Source: an uncultured Candidatus Nemicrothrix sp. (GTDB taxonomy: Bacteria > Actinomycetota > Acidimicrobiia > Acidimicrobiales > MedAcidi-G1). Taken from it: a stretch of 64,000 nt of DNA. Positions 25,133-34,113 of this stretch are shown here, in pieces. The stretch's first letter is position 1. Each line of letters starts with the position of its first letter. The notes beneath the pieces are model-generated. The model saw only the letters and a program-made list of their open reading frames with translations, was not told where the DNA came from and ran no database searches. Made by a program: the position numbers and the translations under genes. The stretch covers positions 1 to 64,000 of the forward strand of contig CAJXKL010000010.1 in assembly GCA_913055915.1 (NCBI GenBank), written 5' to 3'.

Positions 25133-25714
25133 TCAGTCGAGGGCTGGCACGACAGGAGTTGTGCCAGCGTGGCTCCTGTCGACCACGAGCGTGCCTCCGA
25201 TCCGGTCGCCCAGGCGACGGTGCCCGGAACTCGTCAATGTCAGCCCCATCTCGACCGCCACCACTACCGGTGCCAGAAGGCCGAGAACGGTCGGGATCAT
25301 CCACGGGAGCGTTCGACCCATGGATCCGGTCAACCCCGGGAGGCTTCCATCGGAGCGTCGGATGACCCGCAGGCCGGTAACGGCCTTTCCGAAGCTGAAT
25401 CCCGTTACCGAGGTCAAGAGGACCTGGTTTGCGAGGAAGGCCAGGGTTGGAACCAGCACATGCGTGGCTCCGAGGCCGACATCGACCTGCCATGCCTCGT
25501 TCCCGATGACGATGCAGCCCTCGTCAGAGGCGAACAGCACGGAGCAGGCATCGGTGGCTGTTAGTTCAACTGGTACGGGTCTGCTCTCGGCGCCCGACAA
25601 CAGGATGATGGTGAAGAGGGTGGCGATGATGAGGTTGTCCAGAACCCACGCGATGAGCCGGCGTCCGAGAACCGCTGTCGGGTCGGTGCGGTTGTCAGCG
25701 TCGGCCTTCTTCAT
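25133..25714 (-). CDS. RDD family membrane protein
   Basis: A 193-residue RDD-type membrane protein. The family signature begins LGRRLIAWVLDNLIIATLF (Arg and Asp in the first helix), followed by the helix VLVPTLAFLANQVLLTSV and TGFSFGKAVTGLRVIRRSDG, then PWMIPTVLGLLAPVVVAVEM. A C-terminal RRLGDRIGGTLVV completes it. Function in most bacteria is unknown; some RDD proteins are Na+/H+ antiporters. ATG 25714 (MKKADADNR) is chosen as the start. It is divergent from glyQS, 88 bp away. Confidence 0.83.
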   Translation of the reverse strand: MKKADADNRTDPTAVLGRRLIAWVLDNLIIATLFTIILLSGAESRPVPVELTATDACSVLFASDEGCIVIGNEAWQVDVGLGATHVLVPTLAFLANQVLLTSVTGFSFGKAVTGLRVIRRSDGSLPGLTGSMGRTLPWMIPTVLGLLAPVVVAVEMGLTLTSSGHRRLGDRIGGTLVVDRSHAGTTPVVPALD

Positions 25715-25788
25715 CGGCCCAGTCTGGCCGATTGAATGAGCATCGAGACCTCCACCTGAGGGTGGAACAGTGCTGGGGCATCGGCCGG

Positions 25789-25794
25789 TACCCT
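25789..25794 (+). promoter_or_regulatory. -10 box of a leaderless promoter (glycyl-tRNA synthetase)
   Basis: TACCCT ends 8 bases before ATG 25803. Confidence 0.42.
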
Positions 25795-25802
25795 GCAGCG
25801 CC

Positions 25803-27122
25803 ATGGTCCCCAACGACGAAACCCTCTTCGAGAAGGTGGTGAACCTGTCCAAGCGTCGCGGGTTCGTGTTCCAGTCGGCCGACATCTATGGCGGCTTCCG
25901 CTCCACGTACGACTACGGGCCCATCGGCGTGCTGCTGCTTCGCAATGTGAAGGAGCAGTGGTGGCGAACCATGGTCCAGTTGAGGCACGACGTCGTCGGT
26001 CTGGATGCGTCCATCCTCACCCCCCCCGCTGTCTGGGAGGCCTCAGGTCACCTCGCCAACTTCACCGATCCATTGGTCGACTGCAGGGAATGTGGAGCCC
26101 GCCACCGGCAGGACAAGCTGGACGAGCCCGACACCTGCCCGGCCTGCGGCAAGACGGGTTCGTTCACCGAGGCCCGACACTTCAACCTCATGTTCAAGAC
26201 CCATGCTGGCCCGATGGCCGACTCGGCTGCCGAAGTCTACCTGCGCCCCGAGACCGCCCAGGGCATGTTCATCAACTTCGCCAACGTGCTCAACACGAGT
26301 CGCAAGAAGCCACCGTTCGGAATCGCCCAGATCGGCAAGTCGTTCCGCAACGAGATAACTCCCGGCAACTTCGTGTTCCGCACGCGCGAGTTCGAGCAGA
26401 TGGAGATGGAGTTCTTCGTGCCCCCGGCCGAGGCCGACGAGTGGTACCGGTACTGGTGCGATGCCAGGCGCAGCTGGTACCTGGACCTCGGAATGCCCCA
26501 GGACCGCCTGCGTCTCCGCGACCACGATTCCGACGAGTTGAGCCACTACTCGACGGCGACTGCAGACGTGGAGTTCCTGTTCCCGTGGGGCTGGGACGAA
26601 CTTGAGGGCATAGCCAACCGGACCGACTTCGACCTGATGCGTCACGCCGAGAGTTCGGGAGCGCGGCTCGAATACCACGACCCGGGCAGTGGCGACAGGT
26701 ACGTACCTCACGTGATCGAGCCGGCTGCCGGAGCCACCCGGACGGCAATGGCGTTCCTGATGGCTGCCTACGACGAGGAGGAGGTCAGGGACGACACCCG
26801 AACTGTCCTCCGCCTCGACCACCGACTGGCGCCCTACAAGGTGGCCGTCCTGCCGCTGTCCAAAAAGGCTGAGCTGATCGATCCCTCCAACGAGGTCCTG
26901 GGGTTGCTCCAGCCGCACTGGATGTGCGACTACGACCAGACCCAGGCAATCGGTCGCCGCTACAGGCGCCAGGACGAGATCGGCACGCCGTTTTGCGTCA
27001 CCATCGACTTCGACACGCTTGACGACCGGGCCGTGACGGTCCGCGAGCGTGACTCCATGGAGCAGGAGCGTGTACCCATCGAGGGTCTCGTCGGGTACCT
27101 GACTGGACGCTTGACTTCCTGA
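25803..27122 (+). CDS. glyQS: Glycine--tRNA ligase (dimeric class II)
   Basis: A 439-residue class II synthetase of the alpha2 type. The N-terminal motif KRRGFVFQSADIYGGFRSTYDYGP is typical; an inserted zinc-binding unit has CRECG and CPACG. Motif 2 is FRNEITPGNFVFRTREFEQMEMEFF and motif 3 includes the Arg near YDEEEVRDDTRTVLRLDHRLAPYK. It charges tRNA-Gly with ATP in the cytoplasm. The start is ATG 25803. Complete. The convergent acyltransferase gene ends 36 bp downstream. Confidence 0.95.
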   Translation: MVPNDETLFEKVVNLSKRRGFVFQSADIYGGFRSTYDYGPIGVLLLRNVKEQWWRTMVQLRHDVVGLDASILTPPAVWEASGHLANFTDPLVDCRECGARHRQDKLDEPDTCPACGKTGSFTEARHFNLMFKTHAGPMADSAAEVYLRPETAQGMFINFANVLNTSRKKPPFGIAQIGKSFRNEITPGNFVFRTREFEQMEMEFFVPPAEADEWYRYWCDARRSWYLDLGMPQDRLRLRDHDSDELSHYSTATADVEFLFPWGWDELEGIANRTDFDLMRHAESSGARLEYHDPGSGDRYVPHVIEPAAGATRTAMAFLMAAYDEEEVRDDTRTVLRLDHRLAPYKVAVLPLSKKAELIDPSNEVLGLLQPHWMCDYDQTQAIGRRYRRQDEIGTPFCVTIDFDTLDDRAVTVRERDSMEQERVPIEGLVGYLTGRLTS

Positions 27123-27158
27123 GTTCGGCCTGATCACACCGGGCCGATCCGGCTCTGT

Positions 27159-28094
27159 CTAGAGCTCAGGCCAGAGAACCCTGCGACGCCTGGACTTCCT
27201 GCCCCTGTCGCCGAGCGCCCAGACACGACGCCATGCACCGATGTCAGGACCGGTGAGCCCTGGTGACGTACCGGCGTGTGCGCGCTGTCGCGCCTGCCAC
27301 CAGTCGCTGGCGGCCTCGTCGCCGAGTGAGGCCACGGCTGCCTCGAGCCGGGAGGCGAAACCACGGGCGTGCTCGCCTTCGGTGGCGAGGAGTGGGTCGC
27401 CGAAGGTAACCGTCGTGCTGGAACGGCTAGGAAGGAAGTGGCCCTTGCGGAGGATCCGGTCGGTGCCGGCAATGTGCACTGGTACCACCGGAACATTGCA
27501 ACGGATGCCCAGGTAGGCGGCGCCGCCACGGAAGGGTTGCCCCCAGCCATCGGGGCTGCGGCCACCCTCGGGAAAGATCAGGACACTCCAGCCGTCGTCG
27601 AGAAGGTCTGCTGCGAGGTTCGCTGACCTGCGTCCCACCTTTGTGCGCTCGATCGGTATGGCGTTGATCAGGAGTGCGGCTAGTGCGCTGCCCAGTCTGG
27701 TGGCGAAGAAGTAGTCGGCGGCGGCACCTACAACAACGCGGTGACGCCACGGCTCGGGTATCGAGGTGAGGAGCAGGGGTGTGTCGGCGTGGCTGTGGTG
27801 GTTGGCCACGAAGATGACGGGGCCGTCGACAGTGCTGAGGCGGTCGGTTCCCTCGCGGCTGGGTGATGCGACCACGGACATTACGAACCTCATGACGGTC
27901 TCGACCAGAGAGGCCCTGATGACACGAGCCGGGTACCGCCGCGCCCATGCTGTGTCGTACTCGGCTTTGAGTTGACGCGTCGGTTCCGGGGGCTCCACAC
28001 CCGGTGGAACCGGAGCGGCACGCCACGGAAATCCGAGGCGACCGATGGTGGAGCGGAGCCTGGCGATCCGCAGAGTCAGTGGGGTCGTGGCCAT
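27159..28094 (-). CDS. 1-acylglycerol-3-phosphate acyltransferase-like protein (PlsC domain)
   Basis: A 311-residue acyltransferase. The catalytic NHxxxxD motif is seen as ANHHSHADTPLL and the second block as LIFPEGGRSPDG, with GAAYLGIRCNVPVVPVHI after it. There is no clear membrane helix apart from a short hydrophobic segment around the active site. It would transfer an acyl chain to a lysophospholipid or related lipid at the inner face of the membrane. It is the last gene of the operon led by the SDR-HAD fusion, 25 bp after the LarA-like gene. A basic tail (GRKSRRRR) ends it. Confidence 0.88.
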   Translation of the reverse strand: MATTPLTLRIARLRSTIGRLGFPWRAAPVPPGVEPPEPTRQLKAEYDTAWARRYPARVIRASLVETVMRFVMSVVASPSREGTDRLSTVDGPVIFVANHHSHADTPLLLTSIPEPWRHRVVVGAAADYFFATRLGSALAALLINAIPIERTKVGRRSANLAADLLDDGWSVLIFPEGGRSPDGWGQPFRGGAAYLGIRCNVPVVPVHIAGTDRILRKGHFLPSRSSTTVTFGDPLLATEGEHARGFASRLEAAVASLGDEAASDWWQARQRAHAGTSPGLTGPDIGAWRRVWALGDRGRKSRRRRVLWPEL

Positions 28095-28119
28095 CAGGTC
28101 AGGTGCACCGGTCGAAGCC

Positions 28120-29736
28120 TCATGTCACGTCTGCCATGAGCAGTGGTGGGTTCTTGAGGTGCGTGATGGTCGGTTGTGGGCCGACTACGTCACCGGCCAT
28201 CTCCAGGGCGTCTGCCAGCGTGGAGGCCGGCTGGAATCCGAGTCGCCTGACGGCGCGGGTGTCGCCGCCCACGATGATCACCCGACCCACGTGGCTGAGA
28301 GCGTGTGCTCCCCAGTACCACATGTAGAACGGGTGTACACCGTGGTAGGCGTACGAGTTGCGGTAGAGGTGGATGTACCACTCGTCCTCGGCGAACCGCT
28401 TCTCGTACTTCTTTTCGATCTTTCCCGGGTCGGTCGTGTCAGCCAGCACCTCTTCGAAGAAGTCGATGTAGCTGGGGTGGTGAACCGGGTTGAATTCCCA
28501 AGGTGTGGGGTGGCTGATGATCACCACGCCGCCCTCCCTGACGAGTGGCCGCCCCCGGTAGAGGTTGAAGAAGTAGCCGAGGCCCAGACACATCACGAGG
28601 ATCGGATTCATGATCGAGTTCACGTTGTACGGGCAGATGTAGGGGAGCCCCATGGTGAGGATGTCGGTCTGGCCCTCAACCGGCACGAGGTGCTGGCGGT
28701 AGACGTTCGCCGTTGTCACCTCGTGTACGGCCTCGACCTCGCCAGCCTGCACCGACGTCATCTCGTAGGGGGCCAACCATGTGGAGAAGGCCTTTCGCTT
28801 CAGGTTCGTCGGCATGACCTTCAGGCCCTGTTGCATTGCTAGGAACGAGGCCCTTTCACGTCCTGACCACTCCCACTCCCGTTTCTGGAGCATTGAGAGA
28901 GGTCCCTCCCTGCCGAAGGTGTCGTTGTTGACGGTTGTCTCGATTTGGAAGATCTTCACGCCGGCATCGCGGAGCACCTTGCCCATGCGCCAGTTGGAGG
29001 CGTGCAGGGCCGAGTTGTCGCGATCCATGAACGACGTGGAATTGAGCATGGTGTGCACGTTGTGGTTGTGGCGCAGGCTGGTGTAGCCGGTGAGGCCCGT
29101 GGCGGTGCTCTTGTGGCCGCCATCCATGGCGACAAGGTTGATGTTGACGTAGATGACGAGGTCGCTCTCGGCTGCCCGCTTGTTGAACTGCACGGCCTCG
29201 CCGTGTGGTGTCTCGCCCAGCACGACCATGCCGTCGGGGTCCTCTGCGTCATGGTTGTACAGGAGTCCCTTGGGGGCGAATGCGTCATAGACGCGGTCGC
29301 CCACGGCGTGGCGGAGTTCGTCCTCGGTCATGCGCCTGTGCAGGGCGAGGGCTGCGATCAGGTGGACGTCATCGACGCCGGCCTCGGCGGCGATGTCGAG
29401 CACGGCCTCGATGACCCGCTGGCGGATGTCCGGCCGACGCATTGGTGGTAGGGGCAGCGAGACGTCATCGAAGGCGATCGTCAACTTCATGTCGGGCCGC
29501 AGCAGGGCCGGAAGTGGGTCTGAGTCTCCGATGGGGTTCAGGAGGGCGTGTCGGATGGCGCCGTCCGGGTCGGGGAGGCCTTCGAGTGGCTCAGCCGGGT
29601 AGATGACCCGGGAGCGGCCTGTCGGAAGCTTCTCCAGCTTGAAGCCCTCGCCGTGGTGGAACACGATCGGGGGGCTGTTCCTGTCCACGTCCAGGACGAA
29701 TCCCGGACGCGGAGCGAGGTGTCTGCCGTTGCTCAT
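28120..29736 (-). CDS. Lactate racemase (LarA) family protein
   Basis: A 538-residue protein with the LarA N-terminal domain (DUF2088). Supporting segments are KLTIAFDDVSLPLPPM, DDVHLIAALALHRRMTEDELRHAVG, and NINLVAMDGGHKSTATGL, which corresponds to the region that in LarA binds the nickel-pincer cofactor. It is larger than LarA (about 425 residues) and the C-terminal half has its own pattern (YICPYNVNSIMNPILV, PHFYMWYWG-like). I cannot map all nickel ligands, so lactate racemisation is not assured; a different 2-hydroxyacid may be used. Its ATG overlaps the stop of the zinc dehydrogenase gene by four bases. Confidence 0.75.
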   Translation of the reverse strand: MSNGRHLAPRPGFVLDVDRNSPPIVFHHGEGFKLEKLPTGRSRVIYPAEPLEGLPDPDGAIRHALLNPIGDSDPLPALLRPDMKLTIAFDDVSLPLPPMRRPDIRQRVIEAVLDIAAEAGVDDVHLIAALALHRRMTEDELRHAVGDRVYDAFAPKGLLYNHDAEDPDGMVVLGETPHGEAVQFNKRAAESDLVIYVNINLVAMDGGHKSTATGLTGYTSLRHNHNVHTMLNSTSFMDRDNSALHASNWRMGKVLRDAGVKIFQIETTVNNDTFGREGPLSMLQKREWEWSGRERASFLAMQQGLKVMPTNLKRKAFSTWLAPYEMTSVQAGEVEAVHEVTTANVYRQHLVPVEGQTDILTMGLPYICPYNVNSIMNPILVMCLGLGYFFNLYRGRPLVREGGVVIISHPTPWEFNPVHHPSYIDFFEEVLADTTDPGKIEKKYEKRFAEDEWYIHLYRNSYAYHGVHPFYMWYWGAHALSHVGRVIIVGGDTRAVRRLGFQPASTLADALEMAGDVVGPQPTITHLKNPPLLMADVT

Positions 29737-30965
29737 GGCCTGTAGCGCTCCTTTTCGTCCCTGAGGTCGAAAGCGATCTTTACTGCGCCCCTGCTGCCAG
29801 CCGAGGAGGCGTGCTGGATGGCATCCTGGTAGCGGTCCAGCGGGTACGTCGCCGAGACCAGGTTGCCCAGGTCGAAGCGGCGGACAAGGTCAAATGCAAG
29901 GTCGAACGTGCGTGCACTGGTTCCGTCGGCGAGAAGTTCCGTGCCGTAGGTGTAGGCACCGATCAGCTCGAGCTCACGGTGCCACAGGGGTGTCAACTCC
30001 AGGGTGACGGTGGCTGGCATTCCGACGAGCACGATTCGGCCTCTTGGTCTGGTGATGGCCATGGCGTCGGTGAGGCTGTCAGAGGAGCCCACGCAGTCGA
30101 TCACCACGTCGGCGCCTCCGCTGAGGCGGTCGACGCTGCCGTCTTGTGTCCGGTTCCTGGCCTGAATGCCGGCCTGGCTGACTGCCCGACTGCCGGTCAT
30201 CCGACGGACCGTCCTCCGCACCTCGTCGGGGGCCGTGACCATGTCGGCACCGAGGGCGGTAGCCATCTGGCGCTGTTCCGGGTATCGCGCAGTTGTGAGA
30301 ATGGTGCGGGGGTTTGTGTGGGCCCTGAGGGCGGCGAGCGTGAGCAGTCCGAGGGTTCCGGATCCGAGGACCACGACGGTTCCGTCATCTGGCACATTGG
30401 CCATGAAGGCTGCATGGACTCCACATGCAGCCGGCTCGACGATGACGGCGGCCTCGTCGGAGAGGTCGTTTGGGACCGTGTGAAGTTGGCTGCTGTGGGC
30501 CCAGAAGGCCGTTGCCCATCCGCCACCCGTGTCATGGCAGGATCCTGTCTGGATTCCGGGTTCGAGGTCTCCGAAGGTCACGTGTTCACAGTTGCCGAGT
30601 TGACCGTCGGCACACGGGCTGCAGGTGGGGGCGATGTTTCGGCTGACACATCCGAGGACGGGTTCAAGGACCACCCGGGTGTCATCGTCCAGGTCCCCGA
30701 CAACCTCGTGGCCGGGGGTGAAGGGAAACGAGACAAGCGGCTCGAAGTAGCGGGCTGACCGGCCGTTGACGGTTGCAAGGTCAGAGCCGCAGATGCCGGC
30801 GAGCCTCGGTCGGACCCGCACCCACTCGGAACCGGGTGGTGCCGGTTGGTCGACGTCGGCTAACCGGAGTGGGCCTACGCCGGCGCCTCCGCCCGGTGAG
30901 AGGTTGCCGGCGAGCCGGGCCGCGGCGAACCGGGGGATGTTCCGGTGGAACTCCAGTGCCTTCAT
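29733..30965 (-). CDS. Zinc-dependent alcohol dehydrogenase (MDR superfamily)
   Basis: A 410-residue medium-chain dehydrogenase. Catalytic zinc ligands are in GICGSDLATVNG and PFTPGHEVVGD, the structural-zinc Cys cluster is around PTCSPCADGQLGNC, and the Rossmann motif is VVVLGSGTLGLL. It is longer than the usual 350 residues because of an N-terminal extension of about 25 residues and an insert around RNRTQDGSVDRLSGG. It oxidises an alcohol or reduces an aldehyde/ketone with NAD(P). It lies between the SDR-HAD fusion (37 bp upstream) and the LarA-like gene (four-base overlap), all one transcript. Confidence 0.87.
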   Translation of the reverse strand: MKALEFHRNIPRFAAARLAGNLSPGGGAGVGPLRLADVDQPAPPGSEWVRVRPRLAGICGSDLATVNGRSARYFEPLVSFPFTPGHEVVGDLDDDTRVVLEPVLGCVSRNIAPTCSPCADGQLGNCEHVTFGDLEPGIQTGSCHDTGGGWATAFWAHSSQLHTVPNDLSDEAAVIVEPAACGVHAAFMANVPDDGTVVVLGSGTLGLLTLAALRAHTNPRTILTTARYPEQRQMATALGADMVTAPDEVRRTVRRMTGSRAVSQAGIQARNRTQDGSVDRLSGGADVVIDCVGSSDSLTDAMAITRPRGRIVLVGMPATVTLELTPLWHRELELIGAYTYGTELLADGTSARTFDLAFDLVRRFDLGNLVSATYPLDRYQDAIQHASSAGSRGAVKIAFDLRDEKERYRP

Positions 30966-31002
30966 CGGTGCACCTGCATAGCCGTCTTCATGCGCTGCTC
31001 CA

Positions 31003-33351
31003 TCATGCGCTGCGTCGGGCCACTGCCGTCGAGATGGGTGGTGCCAGGGGAAGCAGGCGCCTTGACATGCCGGGCGACTTTGCGAAGTCCTCTACGAGCC
31101 AGCCGCGTTTCTTGGCGATGCTGGCCAGGCGCGTCTCGGGGTTGACGGCGACCGGGAAACCGACGGCCTCGAGCATCGGAAGGTCGCTGGCCGAGTCGGC
31201 GTATGCGACGGATTCCCGAAGGTCAAGGTCGTGCAGGTCGGCGTAGTCGACAAGGGCCTGGTAGCGGGCCTCACCGGTCGGAGGGGCCGCCTTCATTCGA
31301 CCGTCGTAGGCGTCGGTTCCGTCTCCCAGTCGGGATGTCCCCAGTTCTGAGCTGATGATGTCGTCGAAGAGGGGTCGCAGGGGTTCAATCACGAAGTTGA
31401 GTGCGCCTGTGATGAGAACGGTCCTGTGTCCGAGGGCCCGGTGTTCGCGGACCCGGCGGATTCCGGCCGGGAAGGACCGTGACAGGATCAAGTCGCTGAA
31501 GTGCTCGGCGGCGTCCTCCGAGATTCTGTCCTTGGGGGCTCCCTCATATCGGCGGTAGAAGAACCGAAGGAAGTCGCTGCGATCGCGACGATCGAGGGCC
31601 AGCAGTGTCGGGGCCTCGGCCATTGTCTTGAGAACGAATCGAATGCGGTCGCCTCGGGACAGGTGGCGGCTGCCCAGCCAGGCGAAGCTGGCAACCACGT
31701 TCGAGGCGATGAGGGTGTTCTCCAGGTCGAAGGCTGCGATGTGGCGGTCGGGGGAGAGTATCTGGCTTCGGAGCCTGGTGGCCCTGTCCTGGACGCCCCT
31801 GGCCGGTGGCTTCATCGGAACCCGGCCGGCCTTGACGACCGAGGGCAGGTGGACCTCGGGCACGTAGTGGTCCCAGTCCATGGTTCGGGGGTCGAAGCAG
31901 AAGGTCTCGTGGTCGCCGGCATCGAGGGTGTCCCACAGGGCGATCAGGCGGTCCAGGAGGTACACCGCCTCACACTCGGCGTAGGCGCCGTAGAGGTCCA
32001 CGTAGCCCATTGCACGTTCAACCAGGTCGCGTTGCTCCTCCAGTTTCACGGCCACCTCGGCCTGTCGGCCCCGGATGGGGAGCTTGTCGAGGACCTTGCG
32101 GGACAGGTCGAGCGTGGTTCCGGCACGTTCAAGCTGTCGCTTCACCCTGCCCCTGCCCGGGAAGGACCACTCCGGGACTGAGATCGGCTGCCCGTGTTCG
32201 TCGTAGATGGGGTTGTCGGTGAACCAGGAGCGAACGAGGTCGACGAGGCGCCCGTAGTGGAGAGGGTTGACGCTGCCAGAGGCGACCTGGACGATGTCGG
32301 CTCCCTCGATGGGGCCCCTGGCGGCGACGGCGCAGATGGCGGCGACAACGAAGTCCACCGGTATGACGTCGATGGTGCCCTCGGGGACTCCGGGGAATTC
32401 CTTGAGGAGCCCGCGTGCGTAGGAGATGATCACGGGCTCGGCCATGCGGAAGCCGCGTATCCAACCGGGGGATGGTTCGGCGAGGGCCGATTCGATGATC
32501 GAGGGTCTGACGATGCTGACCGGGACGTCGCCGGCGGATTCGGTGAGGGCCATTTCGCCGAGTGCCTTCGTGTAGGCGTAGGCGTCGGGGAAGCCCAGCG
32601 ATGCGGCACGGGATCGTCCGGCCTCGGCCATCCTGTCGTCGACCCAGCGCGACCGGAGTTGCTCGGTCTTGGTCGCGAGGGCCGGTATGCCGGCCGCTCC
32701 CAACTCGTCGTGGGCCTCTTTGCGGAAGCCGGCGAGGCTTTCGGGGGAGCGGCTTGCGCCTTCGGTCTCGTGGCGGATGCGGCGGGCGCTCTCCACCTCG
32801 AGGCGCCAGTTGACATCGACGAAGAACGGGCTTTCGTTAACCGGTTCCTCGGGTGCCGCTCCTCTGCGGCTGCCGGCCACGTAACAGGTCGATACGGCGA
32901 CGAGGTGTGGCGTGGTTCCCAACTCGGCCAGGGTCTCGGTGATGCGCACGGGGCCGAGGAGGTTGACTTCGACGGCCTGGTCGAGGGGTGAGTCGAAGCT
33001 GACTATGGCAGCCGAGTGGATCACGGTGTCACAGGTGGCGAGAACAGAGCGACCCTCTTCGTCAAGCCCGAGGCCCTCGTCGGAGACGTCGCCGGCTACT
33101 GCCGTTATCCGGTTGGCGGCCATCTGGTCGAAGGTCTCGTCCCCGAGGTCCTTCCTGAGGCGATCGAAGGCGTCGTTGCGGAGGATGTCCCGGTCGACCC
33201 TGCGCTGGGCCCCCCTCCTGCCCGGTCGGACGATGAGAACGAGGTTGCAGTCGGGCACGGAGCGCAGCAGTCGCTCCACCAGGGCTGTGCCGAGGAAGCC
33301 TGTGCTGCCCGTGATGGCAATGCGGCGTCCAGCCAGGGATTCAGCAATCAC
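31003..33351 (-). CDS. Fusion of fatty acyl-CoA reductase-like SDR and HAD-IB hydrolase
   Basis: A 782-residue two-domain protein. The N-terminal half is an extended SDR with TGSTGFLG at residues 14-21 and the YxxxK pair in YAYTKALGEM, like male-sterility / fatty acyl-CoA reductases. A helical linker follows. The C-terminal half, from about residue 535, is an HAD-IB hydrolase; motif I reads AFDLENTL, so the second acidic residue is Glu rather than Asp, motif II is LITGALNF and motif IV is AYADSASDLPML. The combination suggests lipid modification at or near the membrane. GTG 33351 starts it, 9 bases after a TetR-type operator. Confidence 0.82.
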   Translation of the reverse strand: MIAESLAGRRIAITGSTGFLGTALVERLLRSVPDCNLVLIVRPGRRGAQRRVDRDILRNDAFDRLRKDLGDETFDQMAANRITAVAGDVSDEGLGLDEEGRSVLATCDTVIHSAAIVSFDSPLDQAVEVNLLGPVRITETLAELGTTPHLVAVSTCYVAGSRRGAAPEEPVNESPFFVDVNWRLEVESARRIRHETEGASRSPESLAGFRKEAHDELGAAGIPALATKTEQLRSRWVDDRMAEAGRSRAASLGFPDAYAYTKALGEMALTESAGDVPVSIVRPSIIESALAEPSPGWIRGFRMAEPVIISYARGLLKEFPGVPEGTIDVIPVDFVVAAICAVAARGPIEGADIVQVASGSVNPLHYGRLVDLVRSWFTDNPIYDEHGQPISVPEWSFPGRGRVKRQLERAGTTLDLSRKVLDKLPIRGRQAEVAVKLEEQRDLVERAMGYVDLYGAYAECEAVYLLDRLIALWDTLDAGDHETFCFDPRTMDWDHYVPEVHLPSVVKAGRVPMKPPARGVQDRATRLRSQILSPDRHIAAFDLENTLIASNVVASFAWLGSRHLSRGDRIRFVLKTMAEAPTLLALDRRDRSDFLRFFYRRYEGAPKDRISEDAAEHFSDLILSRSFPAGIRRVREHRALGHRTVLITGALNFVIEPLRPLFDDIISSELGTSRLGDGTDAYDGRMKAAPPTGEARYQALVDYADLHDLDLRESVAYADSASDLPMLEAVGFPVAVNPETRLASIAKKRGWLVEDFAKSPGMSRRLLPLAPPISTAVARRSA

Positions 33352-33360
33352 GACACATTG

Positions 33361-33394
33361 TTTACCAGATGGTCAGGGTCTTTACCAGTTGGTA
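33361..33394. promoter_or_regulatory. Tandem TetR-type operator between divergent genes
   Basis: Two copies of TTTACCAG-x-TGGT begin at 33361 and 33381. The second, TACCAGTTGGTA, is a palindrome with a 2-base centre; the first, TACCAGATGGTC, is a near copy. Start points are 20 bp apart, two helical turns. They lie between the SDR-HAD gene and the TetR gene, so the regulator probably controls both. Confidence 0.62.
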
Positions 33395-33404
33395 GAGAGG
33401 CGGC

Positions 33405-33410
33405 TACCGT
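33405..33410 (+). promoter_or_regulatory. -10 box of a leaderless promoter (TetR gene)
   Basis: TACCGT ends 6 bases before GTG 33417. The operator copies end 10 bases upstream of it. Confidence 0.5.
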
Positions 33411-33416
33411 GGGGGT

Positions 33417-34112
33417 GTGAACGAGGAGGCAGGTGGCAGCTCAACTCAGCCCGGAAGCGAAGCCGCAACAGAGCGGGTGGCCGACCGGGTGCAGGACCGT
33501 GTCAACGAGCGCCTCGAGGCTCGCTCGAATACAAAGGCCCAGATTCTGGATGCCGCCCTGGCATCCTTCGGCACAGCCGGTTACGACGGGACCTCGCTTG
33601 ACGACCTGGCGCGGGGCCTGGGTGTCCGGAAGCAGACGATCCTTTACCACTTCGTATCCAAGCGCGGCCTGTTGAACGCCGTGGTCGACCGCTGTGCCGG
33701 AGACCTGACGGCTGCAATGGACGAGGTGCTGAGCGGGGCCGACCGCGACTGGGAACGCGTTGAGGCCCTTGTCCGCAGGGTGTTCCGTGTGGCCCTCGAA
33801 CAACCGGTGCTGCTCGGCCTGCTCCGCGAGGTGAGCAGGCCCGGATCGCCGGGAGCACAGCGGCTGCGCAACCACATGGAACCCATGATGGCCAGGGCCA
33901 GGGTGTGGATAGAGGCGGAGATGGCCGCAGGCCGGATGCGCCGTGCAGACGCTCAACTGCTTCTCATCAGCGCCTACTCGACCGTCGTCGGGGTGGCCAC
34001 CGAGACCGAGGTACTGCGTGCAGCGGGTATCGAGCCGACCCTGCGTCCGGTGGTGCAACGCCGCAGGGAACTGCTTAGCTTCCTGCGGTCATCCCTCGAC
34101 CCCAGGGGCTGA
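33417..34112 (+). CDS. TetR/AcrR family transcriptional regulator
   Basis: A 231-residue regulator. The helix-turn-helix is LASFGTAGYDGTSLDDLARGLGVRKQTILYHF, i.e. a standard TetR DNA-binding domain around residues 45-90, preceded by a charged extension of about 40 residues. The C-terminal ligand domain is helical with no known ligand. It starts with GTG 33417. It is divergent from the SDR-HAD operon, and the tandem palindromes at 33361-33394 are the likely operator, so it probably represses itself and that operon in response to a lipid or acyl ligand (inference). Confidence 0.9.
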   Translation: MNEEAGGSSTQPGSEAATERVADRVQDRVNERLEARSNTKAQILDAALASFGTAGYDGTSLDDLARGLGVRKQTILYHFVSKRGLLNAVVDRCAGDLTAAMDEVLSGADRDWERVEALVRRVFRVALEQPVLLGLLREVSRPGSPGAQRLRNHMEPMMARARVWIEAEMAAGRMRRADAQLLLISAYSTVVGVATETEVLRAAGIEPTLRPVVQRRRELLSFLRSSLDPRG

Positions 34113-34113
34113 C

